This document shows, one piece after another, positions 35,428-45,592 of a DNA stretch of 64,000 nt; position 1 is the first letter of the stretch; every line of letters begins with the position of its first letter. The DNA is from Saccharofermentans sp. GTDB lineage: Bacteria > Bacillota > Clostridia > Saccharofermentanales > Saccharofermentanaceae. The translations under genes and the position numbers were made by a program. The notes below the pieces were generated by a model. That model was given only the letters and a program-made list of their open reading frames with translations. It did not search any database and was not told the origin of the DNA. The stretch is from positions 62,001 through 126,000 of the forward strand of contig JAKSRJ010000001.1 in assembly GCA_024403715.1 (NCBI GenBank), given 5' to 3'.

Positions 35428-35701
35428 AGAACTTATTGACTATCTTCAGAAACTCGGAAGAATCCGCCTTTCTGAAGAAGACAGACAGAAGACCATGAAG
35501 GACCTAGGATCTATCATGGGATATATTGATAAGCTTAACGAGCTCGACACAACCGGTGTTGAACCTTTGAGCCATGCTAATGGAAGAACAAATGTAATGC
35601 GCGAAGACGTTGTTACAAATGGAGATATGCGTGATAAGGTTCTCAGTAATGCTCCTAAGTCATCTGAAGACACAATACTTGTACCTAAAACTTTTGATTA
35701 A
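35414..35701 (+). CDS. gatC: Asp/Glu-tRNA amidotransferase subunit C
   Basis: A 95-residue GatC. The pattern ITEELIDYLQKLGRIRLSEED, GSIMGYIDKLNELDTTGVEPLSH and the Arg-Glu-Asp segment near residue 66 are typical. It stabilises GatA within the GatCAB complex that converts misacylated Glu-tRNA(Gln) or Asp-tRNA(Asn) to the amide. The start at 35414 follows AAGGAG (35401-35406) and overlaps the upstream lipoprotein gene. An in-frame ATG at 35330 lies inside that gene and is rejected. gatA follows after 12 bases. Confidence 0.92.
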   Translation: MEITEELIDYLQKLGRIRLSEEDRQKTMKDLGSIMGYIDKLNELDTTGVEPLSHANGRTNVMREDVVTNGDMRDKVLSNAPKSSEDTILVPKTFD

Positions 35702-35713
35702 GAGGTGAAAGAA

Positions 35714-37195
35714 ATGGATTCAAAAGAAATACTTAAGCTTTCCGCTCTTGATCTCGGAAAGGCAATCAAGGAAAAGAAGACAACTTCTGTAGAGGCTACC
35801 AAGGCTTACCTCGATGCGATTAAGGAATTAGATACAAAGTTTAAGTCCTATATCACAGTACGCGAGGAAGACGCTTTGAAGGATGCTGAGGCAATTGATT
35901 CAAAGATTGCAACAGGTGAGCTTGCAGGCGCTTTGGCTGGTGTACCAATCGCTGTTAAGGACAACATCTGTACTGAAGGTCTCCTTACAACATGTGGTTC
36001 TAAGATGCTTGGCAATTTTGTTCCACCTTACAGTGCGACTGTAGTTAAGAAGATTAACGAAGAGGGTATGGTAATCCTCGGTAAGACCAACATGGATGAA
36101 TTCGCTATGGGTTCTACAACAGAGACAAGTTATTTTGGCTCTACATTAAACCCTTGGGGAGATAACAGAGTACCTGGTGGTTCTTCTGGTGGTTCTGCAG
36201 CTGCAGTAGCAGCAAGACTTGCCCCTATCGCTTTGGGTTCTGATACTGGTGGATCTATTCGTCAGCCAGCTTCATTCTGTGGAATTACTGGCTTGAAGCC
36301 TACATATGGTACAGTTTCTCGTTATGGATTGGTTGCATTTGGATCTTCTCTTGACCAGATTGGTCCTATGGGAAGAGATGCCTTGGATTTGGCTGCTATG
36401 CTTAATGTAATTAGTGGTGAGGATTGTAAAGATCAGTCTTCTGCTAAGACAGAAAAACTTAATCTTGATGCTATTGCTAACTTTGACTGTAACGGTAAGA
36501 CAATTGGTATCCCAGAGCAGTATTTTGCAGAGGGTATGGACGAAGATGTTAGAACCGCTGTTATGAATGCCATTAAGGTGTTCGAGGATAACGGAGCTAA
36601 AGTCGAGAAGTTCCCTATGCCAATTATGGATTACGCTATACCAACTTATTACATCATTTGCTGTGCTGAGGCTTGCTCTAATTTGTCTAGATATGACGGT
36701 ATCAAGTATGGCTATAGCCCAGAAGAAGCAGATGACCTTATGGATGTATATGTTAAGTCCAGAAGTGAAGGATTTGGTATGGAGGTTAAGCGCAGAATTA
36801 TGCTTGGTAACTTCGTATTGTCATCTGGTTATTATGATGCTTACTATAACAAGGCTTTACAGGCTAAGAGCATGATTAAGAAGGCTTTTGATGAGGCATT
36901 TTCTAAGTATGATGTAGTTATCGGACCTGTAGCTCCTACTGCAGCCTTGAAGGCGGGAGAGAGCTTATCAGATCCTTTGAAGATGTACCTTGGCGATATT
37001 TGTACTGTACTTATCAATATTGTTGGTGTTCCTGCTATTTCCGTTCCTTGTGGATTTACAAGTGAAGGTCTTCCTGTTGGTATGCAGCTTATTGGTAAGC
37101 ATTGGGATGAAGAAAAGCTTCTCGGATACACAGCACTTTACCAGCGTTTAACTGCTAGTGAAGGCTACGAGAAAAAATCTGCGGTAGATATGTAA
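35714..37195 (+). CDS. gatA: Asp/Glu-tRNA amidotransferase subunit A
   Basis: A 493-residue amidase-signature enzyme. The Ser-cisSer-Lys triad lies in VAVKDNI, GGSSGGSAAAVAARLAP and GSDTGGSIRQPASFCG. It releases ammonia from glutamine for the GatB kinase site. I choose ATG 35714 over GTG 35705 because AGAGGTG (35701-35707) is the ribosome site and would be read through by the earlier start. It is followed by gatB after 15 bases with AAGGAGGG between them. Confidence 0.94.
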   Translation: MDSKEILKLSALDLGKAIKEKKTTSVEATKAYLDAIKELDTKFKSYITVREEDALKDAEAIDSKIATGELAGALAGVPIAVKDNICTEGLLTTCGSKMLGNFVPPYSATVVKKINEEGMVILGKTNMDEFAMGSTTETSYFGSTLNPWGDNRVPGGSSGGSAAAVAARLAPIALGSDTGGSIRQPASFCGITGLKPTYGTVSRYGLVAFGSSLDQIGPMGRDALDLAAMLNVISGEDCKDQSSAKTEKLNLDAIANFDCNGKTIGIPEQYFAEGMDEDVRTAVMNAIKVFEDNGAKVEKFPMPIMDYAIPTYYIICCAEACSNLSRYDGIKYGYSPEEADDLMDVYVKSRSEGFGMEVKRRIMLGNFVLSSGYYDAYYNKALQAKSMIKKAFDEAFSKYDVVIGPVAPTAALKAGESLSDPLKMYLGDICTVLINIVGVPAISVPCGFTSEGLPVGMQLIGKHWDEEKLLGYTALYQRLTASEGYEKKSAVDM

Positions 37196-37210
37196 GGAGG
37201 GCCTAATAGG

Positions 37211-38650
37211 ATGAAAGATTATGAGATGGTCATAGGTCTTGAAGTTCACTGCGAGCTCTCGACTGAAACAAAGATTTTCTGTGGTTGCTCTGCTAAGTTT
37301 GGTGGTGCCCCTAATACACACGTATGCGAAGTGTGCTCTGGTATGCCAGGTACTTTGCCTACACTTAATAAGAAGGTTGTTGAATTCGCTGTTAAGGCAG
37401 GCTTAGCTCTTAACTGCGAGATTACTCGTAAAAATAAGTTTGATCGTAAGAACTACTTCTATCCAGACCTTCCAAAGGCTTATCAGATTTCCCAGCTATA
37501 TCTTCCTATTTGCCGTAATGGTCATGTAGATATCGAGACTAGCAGCGGTAAGAAGTCTATTGGAATTCACGAGATTCATATGGAAGAAGATGCTGGTAAG
37601 CTTATCCATGATGAGGATACAGGAATGACACGAGTTGACTTCAACCGTTGTGGAGTTCCTCTTTTGGAGATTGTATCTGAGCCAGACTTTAGAAGCGCAG
37701 AGGAAGTAACTGCTTACCTCGCTAAGCTTCGTGACACGATGCAGTTCTTGGGCGTATCTGACTGTAAGATGCAGGAAGGCTCAATGAGAGCTGATGTTAA
37801 CCTCTCCGTTCGAGAGAGAGGTACAGAGAAGTTCGGTACAAGAACTGAGATGAAGAATATCGCTTCCTTTAAGGCAATTGAACGTGCTATTGAATATGAG
37901 CGAGAGAGACAGATTGACCTCATCGAAGCAGGTGGTAAGGTAGTTCAGGAAACAAGAAGATGGGACGATGAGAAGGAATATACATATGCTATGAGATCTA
38001 AGGAAGATGCTCAGGATTATAAGTATTTCCCAGATCCAGACCTTATGCCAATCGAGATTTCAGAAGAGTATTTGGAGAGCGTTCGTGAGTCTTTACCAGA
38101 GCTTGCAGATGCTAAGCGTGAGAGATACATGAATGACCTAGGTCTTTCTGAATATGATGCAGGAATCATCACAGGAAGCGTTGCTCTAGTTAAGATTTTT
38201 GAGGATGCATGCGCAGAGTGTGATAGTCCTAAGGATGTTTCTTCTTGGATTCTTACTGATTTGCTCAAGCTTTATAACGACAATCAGACAACACCTGAGG
38301 ATAAGCCTTATGACGGTAAGAAGCTTGGTACTGTTATCAAGATGGTTTCAGGTAATAAGGTTAATCGTAAGAGTGGTAAGCAGATTCTTGGTGCTATTTT
38401 TGAAGAAGATGTTGATCCTGAGAAATATGCTGCTGACAACAACCTTGCTATAGTAAATGATACAGGAGCTATCGAGCCAATCGTTAAGGGTGTTCTTGAT
38501 AGTAATCCTAAGGCAGTGTCTGAGTATCTTGCAGGTAATACAAAGAATATGCAGTTCCTCATTGGACAGTCAATGAGAGCTTTAAAGGGTAAGGCTGACC
38601 CTATGACAGTTAAGGCCATGATTGAGGACCTCCTCAGTAAGATGGGTTAA
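37211..38650 (+). CDS. gatB: Asp/Glu-tRNA amidotransferase subunit B
   Basis: A 479-residue GatB. The N-terminal EMVIGLEVHCELSTETKIFCGC and THVCEVCSGMPGTLP give the cradle domain with zinc-binding cysteines. DFNRCGVPLLEIVSEPD and MQEGSMRADVNLSVR follow, and the C-terminal GatB/YqeY tail domain binds tRNA. It phosphorylates the misacylated tRNA and completes amidation. Presence of gatCAB suggests indirect synthesis of Gln-tRNA and/or Asn-tRNA in this organism. AAGGAGGG lies 9 bases before the ATG. Confidence 0.94.
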   Translation: MKDYEMVIGLEVHCELSTETKIFCGCSAKFGGAPNTHVCEVCSGMPGTLPTLNKKVVEFAVKAGLALNCEITRKNKFDRKNYFYPDLPKAYQISQLYLPICRNGHVDIETSSGKKSIGIHEIHMEEDAGKLIHDEDTGMTRVDFNRCGVPLLEIVSEPDFRSAEEVTAYLAKLRDTMQFLGVSDCKMQEGSMRADVNLSVRERGTEKFGTRTEMKNIASFKAIERAIEYERERQIDLIEAGGKVVQETRRWDDEKEYTYAMRSKEDAQDYKYFPDPDLMPIEISEEYLESVRESLPELADAKRERYMNDLGLSEYDAGIITGSVALVKIFEDACAECDSPKDVSSWILTDLLKLYNDNQTTPEDKPYDGKKLGTVIKMVSGNKVNRKSGKQILGAIFEEDVDPEKYAADNNLAIVNDTGAIEPIVKGVLDSNPKAVSEYLAGNTKNMQFLIGQSMRALKGKADPMTVKAMIEDLLSKMG

Positions 38651-38656
38651 TAGTAG

Positions 38657-40000
38657 ATGGGAAAAGTAGTTGCTGATTTATTAGTAGTTTTTTTCTTTAT
38701 TCTTGTTAACGCATTTTTCTCTGGAACAGAGATGGCCATCATTACTCTTAATGATGCAAAGATGAGAAAGCTTGCAGAGGATGGAGACAAGAATGCTAAG
38801 CATATGCTTAAGTTCTTGGATAATCCGGGCACTTTCTTAGCTACTATCCAGGTTGGTGTTACACTTGCCGGATTCTTGTCATCCGCTTTTGCTGCTAGTA
38901 ATTTTGCAGGGCTTCTAGCTAATAAATTTGATCCAGCAGGAACTATTACCTGGATGGAACCACTTTGCACTGTAATCATTACAATTATATTGTCTTATTT
39001 CTCTTTAATTTTGGGCGAACTCGTGCCTAAGAGAGTCGCTCAGAAATATCCTGAGAAATGGGCTTTTATGTCATATGGTCTAGTTCGTGGTTTTGGAATT
39101 ATCACTAGACCTTTCGTTTGGTTTTTGACTGCATCTACAAATGCAATCTTAAGACTTTTCCATATTGATCCAAATGCTAATGATAAGGTCGTAACGGAAG
39201 AAGAAATCCGTATGATGGTTGATGTTGGATCTGAAAGTGGAAATATTGAAGATACCGAGAAGGTAATGATTGATAAGGTATTTGAGTTTAATGACAAGGA
39301 AGTATCCGAAGTCATGACTCATAGAAAAAAGATTGTTGCTGTTGAAGAGGATGCTTCATACGAAGAAGTAGTTAAGGTTGCATCTGAAGAGAGATATTCT
39401 AGAATTCCAGTTTATCGTGAGACTATTGATGATATTATCGGTATCCTTCATATTAAAGATTTACTTGGTGTTACAGCTGATACATTTAAACTTTCTGACA
39501 TTATGAGAGAGCCATTAATTGTCCATGAGTCGCGTAAAATATCGTCGTTATTTAATGAGATGAAGACCTGTGGAATGCAGCTTTCTGTAATTGTCGATGA
39601 GTACGGAGGAACGATGGGAATCTGTACTATGGAAGATATGCTTGAGGAATTAGTAGGTTCCATTACAGATGAGTTTGATGATGAAGAAAAGCAAAATCTC
39701 ATTAAGCTCTCTAACGGTGATTTAATCGTTGCAGGTGACACAACTCTTTCAGATCTTGAAGGAATCCTTGATATGGAGCTTGATGATGAGGAATACGATA
39801 CTATCGCAGGCCTTGTAATTCAGCTTCTAGATAGAGTTCCAGAACCACGCGAAAAGCCTATGGTTACTTATAAGAATCTAAGCATTAAAGTGTTACATGT
39901 ACAGGACCGTTGGATATCAAAAGTGCTGATACATGTTAATCCAATAGTTAACGAAACGGATGAGAATAAGGACGAAAATAATGCTTCTGACGATAAATAA
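38657..40000 (+). CDS. CNNM/CorC-type transporter-associated protein (HlyC family)
   Basis: A 447-residue membrane protein in three parts. An N-terminal CNNM (DUF21) domain (about 1-180) has helices such as LLVVFFFILVNAFFSGTEMAI and the marker NAFFSGTEMA. A pair of CBS domains (about 205-325) contains RIPVYRETIDDIIGILHIKDLL. The CorC/HlyC ion-associated domain (about 345-430) ends the fold. The family is linked to Mg2+ or Co2+ efflux, and the hemolysin name is historical. The acidic C-terminus is short. It starts 6 bases after gatB without an obvious ribosome site, so translation may be coupled. Confidence 0.85.
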   Translation: MGKVVADLLVVFFFILVNAFFSGTEMAIITLNDAKMRKLAEDGDKNAKHMLKFLDNPGTFLATIQVGVTLAGFLSSAFAASNFAGLLANKFDPAGTITWMEPLCTVIITIILSYFSLILGELVPKRVAQKYPEKWAFMSYGLVRGFGIITRPFVWFLTASTNAILRLFHIDPNANDKVVTEEEIRMMVDVGSESGNIEDTEKVMIDKVFEFNDKEVSEVMTHRKKIVAVEEDASYEEVVKVASEERYSRIPVYRETIDDIIGILHIKDLLGVTADTFKLSDIMREPLIVHESRKISSLFNEMKTCGMQLSVIVDEYGGTMGICTMEDMLEELVGSITDEFDDEEKQNLIKLSNGDLIVAGDTTLSDLEGILDMELDDEEYDTIAGLVIQLLDRVPEPREKPMVTYKNLSIKVLHVQDRWISKVLIHVNPIVNETDENKDENNASDDK

Positions 40001-40029
40001 TTGCATTATATCTAATCAGATAATATAAT
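40001..40029 (+). promoter_or_regulatory. predicted promoter of the SurA-like gene
   Basis: TTGCAT (40001-40006) and TATAAT (40024-40029) are separated by 17 bases. The pair lies in the 94-base gap after the CNNM gene, 66 bases before the next start. Confidence 0.5.
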
Positions 40030-40094
40030 AAGGTGCTTTTTTATAGCGCTCGAAATGAATATTTTTTTACTAATATAAAGGCGGTCTTATAGTT

Positions 40095-41618
40095 ATGGCT
40101 AAGAACGACAACAGATTGGCAAATCAGGGAATTAAGGCTACACGCCGTGGCAAGATTATTGCTGGAACAGTAATTATTGTTTTGGTTCTTATTGTAATTG
40201 GATGGTTTATTAATATCTCTGGATTACTTCCTAAGGTATTGACTGGTGTAAAGATTACAAAGAATGTTGATGGAATTACACAGACTATCGATAATATCTC
40301 TATTGCCGAGACCAACTATCATTATTATCAAGTTCTTAACTCCTACTATGGATATGGCATTATCCCTGGTGATGCTGATATGGATTCTGTTTTTAATCCA
40401 ACTACAGGCCAGACTTATCGTGAATTCTTACTTGATCAGGCTGCAACCGAGCTTATGAACAGTGCAATCGTTAATGAAGCTGCTGATAATGATGGTTACC
40501 AGGCTCACTCTGGTGCTTCGAGATATGCAGATATTAATATTGAATCTGCAGAAAGCACAGCTTCTCTTTATGGTTTTCCTTCAATCGAGCAGTATTTACA
40601 GGCTCTCTATGGCAACGGAATGTCTTCAAGAATTCTCAGAAACTGCATTGAGAGACAGGCATATACTCAGGAGTATGAGAACTATATGAGACAGTTCGTT
40701 CTTGCTCCATCTGAAGAAGAGTTAGTTGCGGCTTATGATGCAAACCCAACAGTATATCAGAGAGTAGATATGAACTACTATTTCTTCCAGGCTCAGGTTG
40801 ATGAAGAAGGTAATATGGATATCGATGCTGCTGTTAGCCAGGCTAATGAAGTAGCTAAGGCAAATGATTCTTTTGACTTTATGGAAAGAGTTATGTCTCA
40901 GATTGGCGAAGAGACAGCTGAGCTTGCTGGTTTCTCTGAGGATAACAACCCTACATTCCAGGTAGGTCTTTCTGATGCTGAGGCAGAGAATATCTGTGAA
41001 GGTTTTGCAGAGTTCCTCTTTGACGATGCAAGAGAAGAGGGCGATACAGAGGTGTTCGAGACTGCAAGCGGTGCTTTCGTAGTTCGTTTTGATTCTCGTT
41101 ACACATACGATGCTCCTACAGTAGCTTACAGAACACTTACACTTTATAACGATGCTAATGTAAGCGGTGCTACACCAGAGCAGATTGCTGCTGGACTTAA
41201 TGATGTTCAGACAAGAGCTAATTCGCTTGTAACTGCTGGAATGGATTCATTGGCATTTGCAGATCTTGTAAAGGCTAATTCTGACACAGCAACAGAAATC
41301 ATTACTGGTGGTTTCACAGATGGTGTAATGGCTGCAAGATTTGAGCAGACAGAGACAAACATTCTTACAAACCGTGATCTCATCCTTGGTGAGTGGCTCT
41401 TCGATACAGCAAGAACACATGGTGACTATGTTGTACTTGCTTCCGATGATAGTGCTTATGTAACAATTTACTATTTTGAATATTCAATTCCAGCATGGAT
41501 GCAGACAGCAAGATCTCAGATTACAACTGGTATGGTTAACAGCTGGTCCAATGACATTTTGTCCTGCAATCCAAACTACGCTATTGCATACGACTTAATC
41601 AGAAGAGTTTCTAATTAA
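40095..41618 (+). CDS. membrane-anchored SurA/PrsA-like protein
   Basis: A 507-residue protein. A basic N-terminus (KATRRGK) precedes one signal-anchor helix (IIAGTVIIVLVLIVIGWFI). The outer part starts with a chaperone-like helical domain (ETNYHYYQVLNSYYG ... YREFLLDQAATELMNSAIVNEAA, IEQYLQALYGNGMSSRILRNCI). A middle region (about 215-335) could be a degenerate parvulin domain, and a second helical part follows. The order fits SurA/PrsA-type extracytoplasmic foldases, although I cannot confirm active isomerase residues. It resembles the lipoprotein at 34042-35427. AAAGGCGG lies upstream of the ATG, and the gene is monocistronic between two predicted promoters. Confidence 0.6.
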   Translation: MAKNDNRLANQGIKATRRGKIIAGTVIIVLVLIVIGWFINISGLLPKVLTGVKITKNVDGITQTIDNISIAETNYHYYQVLNSYYGYGIIPGDADMDSVFNPTTGQTYREFLLDQAATELMNSAIVNEAADNDGYQAHSGASRYADINIESAESTASLYGFPSIEQYLQALYGNGMSSRILRNCIERQAYTQEYENYMRQFVLAPSEEELVAAYDANPTVYQRVDMNYYFFQAQVDEEGNMDIDAAVSQANEVAKANDSFDFMERVMSQIGEETAELAGFSEDNNPTFQVGLSDAEAENICEGFAEFLFDDAREEGDTEVFETASGAFVVRFDSRYTYDAPTVAYRTLTLYNDANVSGATPEQIAAGLNDVQTRANSLVTAGMDSLAFADLVKANSDTATEIITGGFTDGVMAARFEQTETNILTNRDLILGEWLFDTARTHGDYVVLASDDSAYVTIYYFEYSIPAWMQTARSQITTGMVNSWSNDILSCNPNYAIAYDLIRRVSN

Positions 41619-41631
41619 TAAAAAATTCTGA

Positions 41632-41660
41632 TTGACAACTATTGACCTCGTGCGTATAAT
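41632..41660 (+). promoter_or_regulatory. consensus sigma-A promoter of rpoBC
   Basis: TTGACA (41632-41637) and TATAAT (41655-41660) are both perfect and exactly 17 bases apart, the strongest promoter in the window. It drives rpoB-rpoC and leaves an untranslated leader of about 130 bases. Confidence 0.85.
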
Positions 41661-41669
41661 CTTTTAATG

Positions 41670-41740
41670 CGTCGTAATGGGGTGGACTGTCGTCTTTTCC
41701 CCTTGACGGAAACTGTTTTTTGTGTATCAAAGACAGTTTC
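41670..41740 (+). promoter_or_regulatory. structured leader of rpoB mRNA
   Basis: Two hairpins can be drawn. The first pairs CGTC (41670-41673) with GACG (41705-41708) and GGGG (41679-41682) with CCCC (41699-41702) around an internal loop. The second pairs GAAACTGT (41709-41716) with ACAGTTTC (41733-41740), with possible extension by TTT/AAA across a bulged G. They abut one another just after the promoter. No T-run follows the second stem, so it is not a standard terminator. The role is unknown. Confidence 0.5.
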
Positions 41741-41799
41741 ATGTAGTTAAAAGCCGCTCAGATGGCGCATCTGAAGCATATGTAAGAGGTGATTGGATA

Positions 41800-44700
41800 A
41801 TGGTGCATACCGTCAAACAGGGCAAGACAGAGCGCAAGTCCTATTCCAGAATCAGTGAAGTAATTGAAGTCCCTAATCTTATCGAGATCCAGAAGGATTC
41901 TTATAACTGGTTCCTCGACGAAGGAATGGGACAGATTTTCCAGGAAGTTTCTCCGGTTACAGATTCTCAGGGAATCTGGGAGATTTATTTCCTTGATAAG
42001 GAATTTGATCCTACACATCCAGTTTGTGGTCTCGAAGAGTGCCACGAGAAGGATAGTAATTATGCTGCTCCTTTGAAGATTAAGCTTCGTCTCCGCAATA
42101 CAGAGACAGGTGAGAGCAAAGAGCAGGAAGCTTACGTAGGTGATTTCCCAATTATGACTGATCACGGTACTTTCGTAATTAATGGTGCCGAGAGAGTTAT
42201 TATTTCCCAGATTGTAAGATCTCCAGGAGCTTATTTTGGTCGTGAGGCTGGTAAGAAGGATAGAGATGCTATTCTTTATACATCTCAGATTATTCCTAAC
42301 AGAGGTGCATGGCTTGAGCTCGAGGAAGATGAGAACGGTGTAATCAGCGTTCGTGTTGACCGTACTCGTAAATTCCCTCTTACTACATTCCTTAAGGCTT
42401 TAGGGCTCGAGACAAACGAGCAGATTGTCGGCATGTTTGGTGACGAAGAATGCATTCGTTCTACTTTCGAGAAGGATTCCTGTAATACAAGAGCTGAGGC
42501 TCTCGTTATGTTCTATTCTAAGGTTCGTCCGGGTGACCCTGCTTCTGCTGAAGTTGCAGCATCTCACTTGAATGGATTGTATTTTGATCCAAGAAAGTAC
42601 GATCTTGCTAGAGTAGGTATTTATAAGCTTAATAAGAAGCTTGGCGTTTCCGATCGTATCGTTGGCCACTATACATCTGAAGATGTTGTAACAGCTGACG
42701 GTGAGGTTATCGTTAAGAAGGATACAAAGATTACTAAGGACATCGCTCGTGAAATTGAGGATGCTGGTATCGTATCTGTTAAGGTGTTCCCAGTACATAA
42801 GGTCGGTGATATCGAAGTTAAGGATGATTCTACAGAGGTTATCGTTGTTGGTAACGGTAGAGTTGATGCTGATAAGTTCATCCGTGCTAGCTTTGCTGCT
42901 AAGGATCTTAAGAACTTTGATATTGCTAATACAACAATCAATGAGAGAGTACGCGTAAGTGTTCTCCGTGAGATTATTGATGATGTAAGAGCTAACAGCG
43001 ACAAGTCTGAGTATGCTACTAAGCTTCAGTATGCTCTTGATGATAAGAAGGCAGAGCTTATGCCAAGAAGCCTTGTTGTAGATGATATCTACGCTATGGT
43101 TTCTTATTACATTGGTTTGAGACACGGTATCGGTTCTTGTGACGTTATCGACCACCTCGGTAACAGAAGAATCAGATCTGTAGGTGAGCTCCTCCAGAAC
43201 CAGATGCGTCAGGGTATGGCAAGACTCGAGAAGAACATCCGTGAGAGAATGTCCACTATCGATGAGAATGAGTCTGAGAAGCTCACAGCAGCTCAGCTCG
43301 TTAATACAAGACCTTTGAGCGCAGCATTCCGTGAGTTCTTTGGTTCTTCTCAGCTTTCACAGTTTGGTGACCAGAACAACCCTCTTGCTGAGCTTACACA
43401 TAAGAGAAGACTTTCTGCTTTGGGACCTGGTGGTCTTTCTAGAGACAGAGCTTCCTTCGAGGTTCGAGATATCAACGCTTCCCACTACGGAAGAATGTGT
43501 CCTATCGAGACACCTGAAGGTCCAAACATCGGTCTTATTACTTCTCTTGCTACATATGCACGTGTAAATAAGTATGGTTTCATCGAGACACCATACCGTA
43601 AGTATGATAAGAAGAACGCTGTAGTTACAGATGAAGTTGTTTATATGACAGCTGACGAAGAGGATAACTACAACGTAGCTCAGGCTAACGAGGCTTTGGA
43701 CGACAACGGACACTTTATTGAGAAGAGAATCGTTTGCCGTCATCAGGAAGAGTTCTTGCAGCTCGACCCATCACAGGTTGACTACATGGACGTATCTCCT
43801 AAGCAGCTCGTTTCTGTATCTACATCCCTTATCCCATTCTTGGGTAACGATGACGCTAACCGTGCTCTCATGGGCTCTAACATGCAGCGTCAGGCAGTGC
43901 CTCTCATTAAGCCTGAGTCTCCAATCATAGGTACAGGTATGGAGTACCGTGCAGCTAAGGACTCTGGTGTTTGCGCAGTAGCAAAGAACGAGGGTGTTGT
44001 AAGCTATGTATCTGCTGATCTCATTAAGGTTACAAGAGCTGACGGTGTGGAGGATGTATATAAGCTTTCTAAGTACAGAAGATCTAACCAGTCTACATGT
44101 ATCAACCAGAGACCAATCGTTGCTATCGGCGAGAAGGTTAACAAGGGTGATGTACTTGCAGACGGCCCTGCTACAGATATGGGTGAGCTTGCTCTTGGTA
44201 GAAACGTTCTCATCGGATTTACAACATGGGAAGGTTACAACTACGAGGACGCGGTTCTTATTAACGAGAGAATCGTAAGAGATGATGTTTATACATCTAT
44301 CCATATCGAGGAGCATGAGTGTGAGGCTCGTGACACTAAGCTTGGTGCAGAAGAGCTTACACGTGAGGTTCCTAACGTTTCTGAGGATGCCCTCAAGAAC
44401 CTTGACGATAACGGTATCATCCGTATCGGTGCTGAGGTTAAGGCAGGCGATATCCTCGTAGGTAAGGTTTCTCCTAAGGGTGAGACAGATCCTACAGCTG
44501 AAGAGAGACTCTATAGAGCTATCTTCGGTGATAGAGCTAGAGAAGTTAGAGATACTTCCCTTAGACTTCCACACGGTGAGTGGGGTGTAGTTGTACACGT
44601 TGATGTATTCACAAAGGACAACAACCCTAACCTTAAGACTTCTGTAAACACAATGGTTCGTGTTTACGTAGCTCAGAAGAGAAAGCTCTCCGTTGGTGAT

Positions 44701-45573
44701 AAGATGGCCGGACGTCACGGTAACAAGGGTGTAGTTTCAAGAATTCTCCCAGAGGAAGATATGCCATATCTCCCAGATGGTACAACTCTTGATATCGTAT
44801 TGAACCCTCTCGGCGTTCCTTCTCGAATGAATATCGGTCAGCTCCTCGAGGTTCACCTTGGTAGAGCTGCTAAGGCTTTGAACTGGAAGATTGCTACACC
44901 AGTATTTGATGGTGCTAACGAGTCTGACATTATGGATGCTTTCCAGCTTGCAGGTCTTGATAAGGACGGTAAGACAGTTCTTTATGATGGACGTACAGGT
45001 GAGCAGTTCGAGAACAGAGTAACAGTTGGTGTAATGTACTACATGAAGTTGCACCACTTGGTAGACGATAAGATGCATGCTCGTTCTATCGGACCATATT
45101 CCATCGTTACACAGCAGCCACTCGGTGGTAAGGCTCAGTTCGGTGGTCAGAGATTCGGTGAGATGGAGGTTTGGGCACTCGAGGCTTACGGTGCTGCTCA
45201 TACTCTCCAGGAGATTTTGACAGTTAAGTCCGACGATATCGAAGGACGTTCTAAGACTTATGATGCAATTATCAGAGGTAAGAATGTTCCTGCATCCGGT
45301 ATCCCAGAGTCATTTAACGTTCTTACTAGTGAGCTTAAGGCTCTTGCTCTTGATGTAAATCTTTACACAGATGACAACAAGGCATACTTGGCTTCTGATG
45401 AGGACGATGACGATTCTATCGAAGAGATGGATGATGCAACAAGAAGACAGTTCGACGAAGACGGACTCTCTGCTCAGGATATCCTTGATTCTGGTTTCGT
45501 AGAGACAGATGACATGGGTAACATCAGCGAAGAGGATTACGGCGATTCGGATTTCGATGACGACGATATCTGA
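41800..45573 (+). CDS. rpoB: RNA polymerase beta subunit
   Basis: A 1257-residue RpoB, full length for a Gram-positive. The start at 41800 ([21 protein letters not shown]) follows AGAGGTGA (41785-41792). An in-frame ATG at 41722 lies inside the leader hairpin. The rifampicin region [20 protein letters not shown] is intact except that Gly523 stands where E. coli has Met515. [14 protein letters not shown] and the C-terminal [13 protein letters not shown] follow. The tail is strongly acidic (last ~50 residues). rpoC follows after 19 bases. rplKAJL, usual upstream neighbours, are absent. Confidence 0.97.
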   Translation: MVHTVKQGKTERKSYSRISEVIEVPNLIEIQKDSYNWFLDEGMGQIFQEVSPVTDSQGIWEIYFLDKEFDPTHPVCGLEECHEKDSNYAAPLKIKLRLRNTETGESKEQEAYVGDFPIMTDHGTFVINGAERVIISQIVRSPGAYFGREAGKKDRDAILYTSQIIPNRGAWLELEEDENGVISVRVDRTRKFPLTTFLKALGLETNEQIVGMFGDEECIRSTFEKDSCNTRAEALVMFYSKVRPGDPASAEVAASHLNGLYFDPRKYDLARVGIYKLNKKLGVSDRIVGHYTSEDVVTADGEVIVKKDTKITKDIAREIEDAGIVSVKVFPVHKVGDIEVKDDSTEVIVVGNGRVDADKFIRASFAAKDLKNFDIANTTINERVRVSVLREIIDDVRANSDKSEYATKLQYALDDKKAELMPRSLVVDDIYAMVSYYIGLRHGIGSCDVIDHLGNRRIRSVGELLQNQMRQGMARLEKNIRERMSTIDENESEKLTAAQLVNTRPLSAAFREFFGSSQLSQFGDQNNPLAELTHKRRLSALGPGGLSRDRASFEVRDINASHYGRMCPIETPEGPNIGLITSLATYARVNKYGFIETPYRKYDKKNAVVTDEVVYMTADEEDNYNVAQANEALDDNGHFIEKRIVCRHQEEFLQLDPSQVDYMDVSPKQLVSVSTSLIPFLGNDDANRALMGSNMQRQAVPLIKPESPIIGTGMEYRAAKDSGVCAVAKNEGVVSYVSADLIKVTRADGVEDVYKLSKYRRSNQSTCINQRPIVAIGEKVNKGDVLADGPATDMGELALGRNVLIGFTTWEGYNYEDAVLINERIVRDDVYTSIHIEEHECEARDTKLGAEELTREVPNVSEDALKNLDDNGIIRIGAEVKAGDILVGKVSPKGETDPTAEERLYRAIFGDRAREVRDTSLRLPHGEWGVVVHVDVFTKDNNPNLKTSVNTMVRVYVAQKRKLSVGDKMAGRHGNKGVVSRILPEEDMPYLPDGTTLDIVLNPLGVPSRMNIGQLLEVHLGRAAKALNWKIATPVFDGANESDIMDAFQLAGLDKDGKTVLYDGRTGEQFENRVTVGVMYYMKLHHLVDDKMHARSIGPYSIVTQQPLGGKAQFGGQRFGEMEVWALEAYGAAHTLQEILTVKSDDIEGRSKTYDAIIRGKNVPASGIPESFNVLTSELKALALDVNLYTDDNKAYLASDEDDDDSIEEMDDATRRQFDEDGLSAQDILDSGFVETDDMGNISEEDYGDSDFDDDDI

Positions 45574-45592
45574 TAAAGGAGATTAGAGATTA

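Noticed and set aside
40007..40030. Short dyad TATCT-AATC-AGATA near the 40 kb promoter
   Set aside because: The arms are only 5 bases in an AT-rich spacer, which is expected by chance.
41709..41740. Hairpin in the rpoB leader as an intrinsic terminator
   Set aside because: No T-run follows the stem. The T-run lies in its loop, so it cannot end transcription in the usual way.
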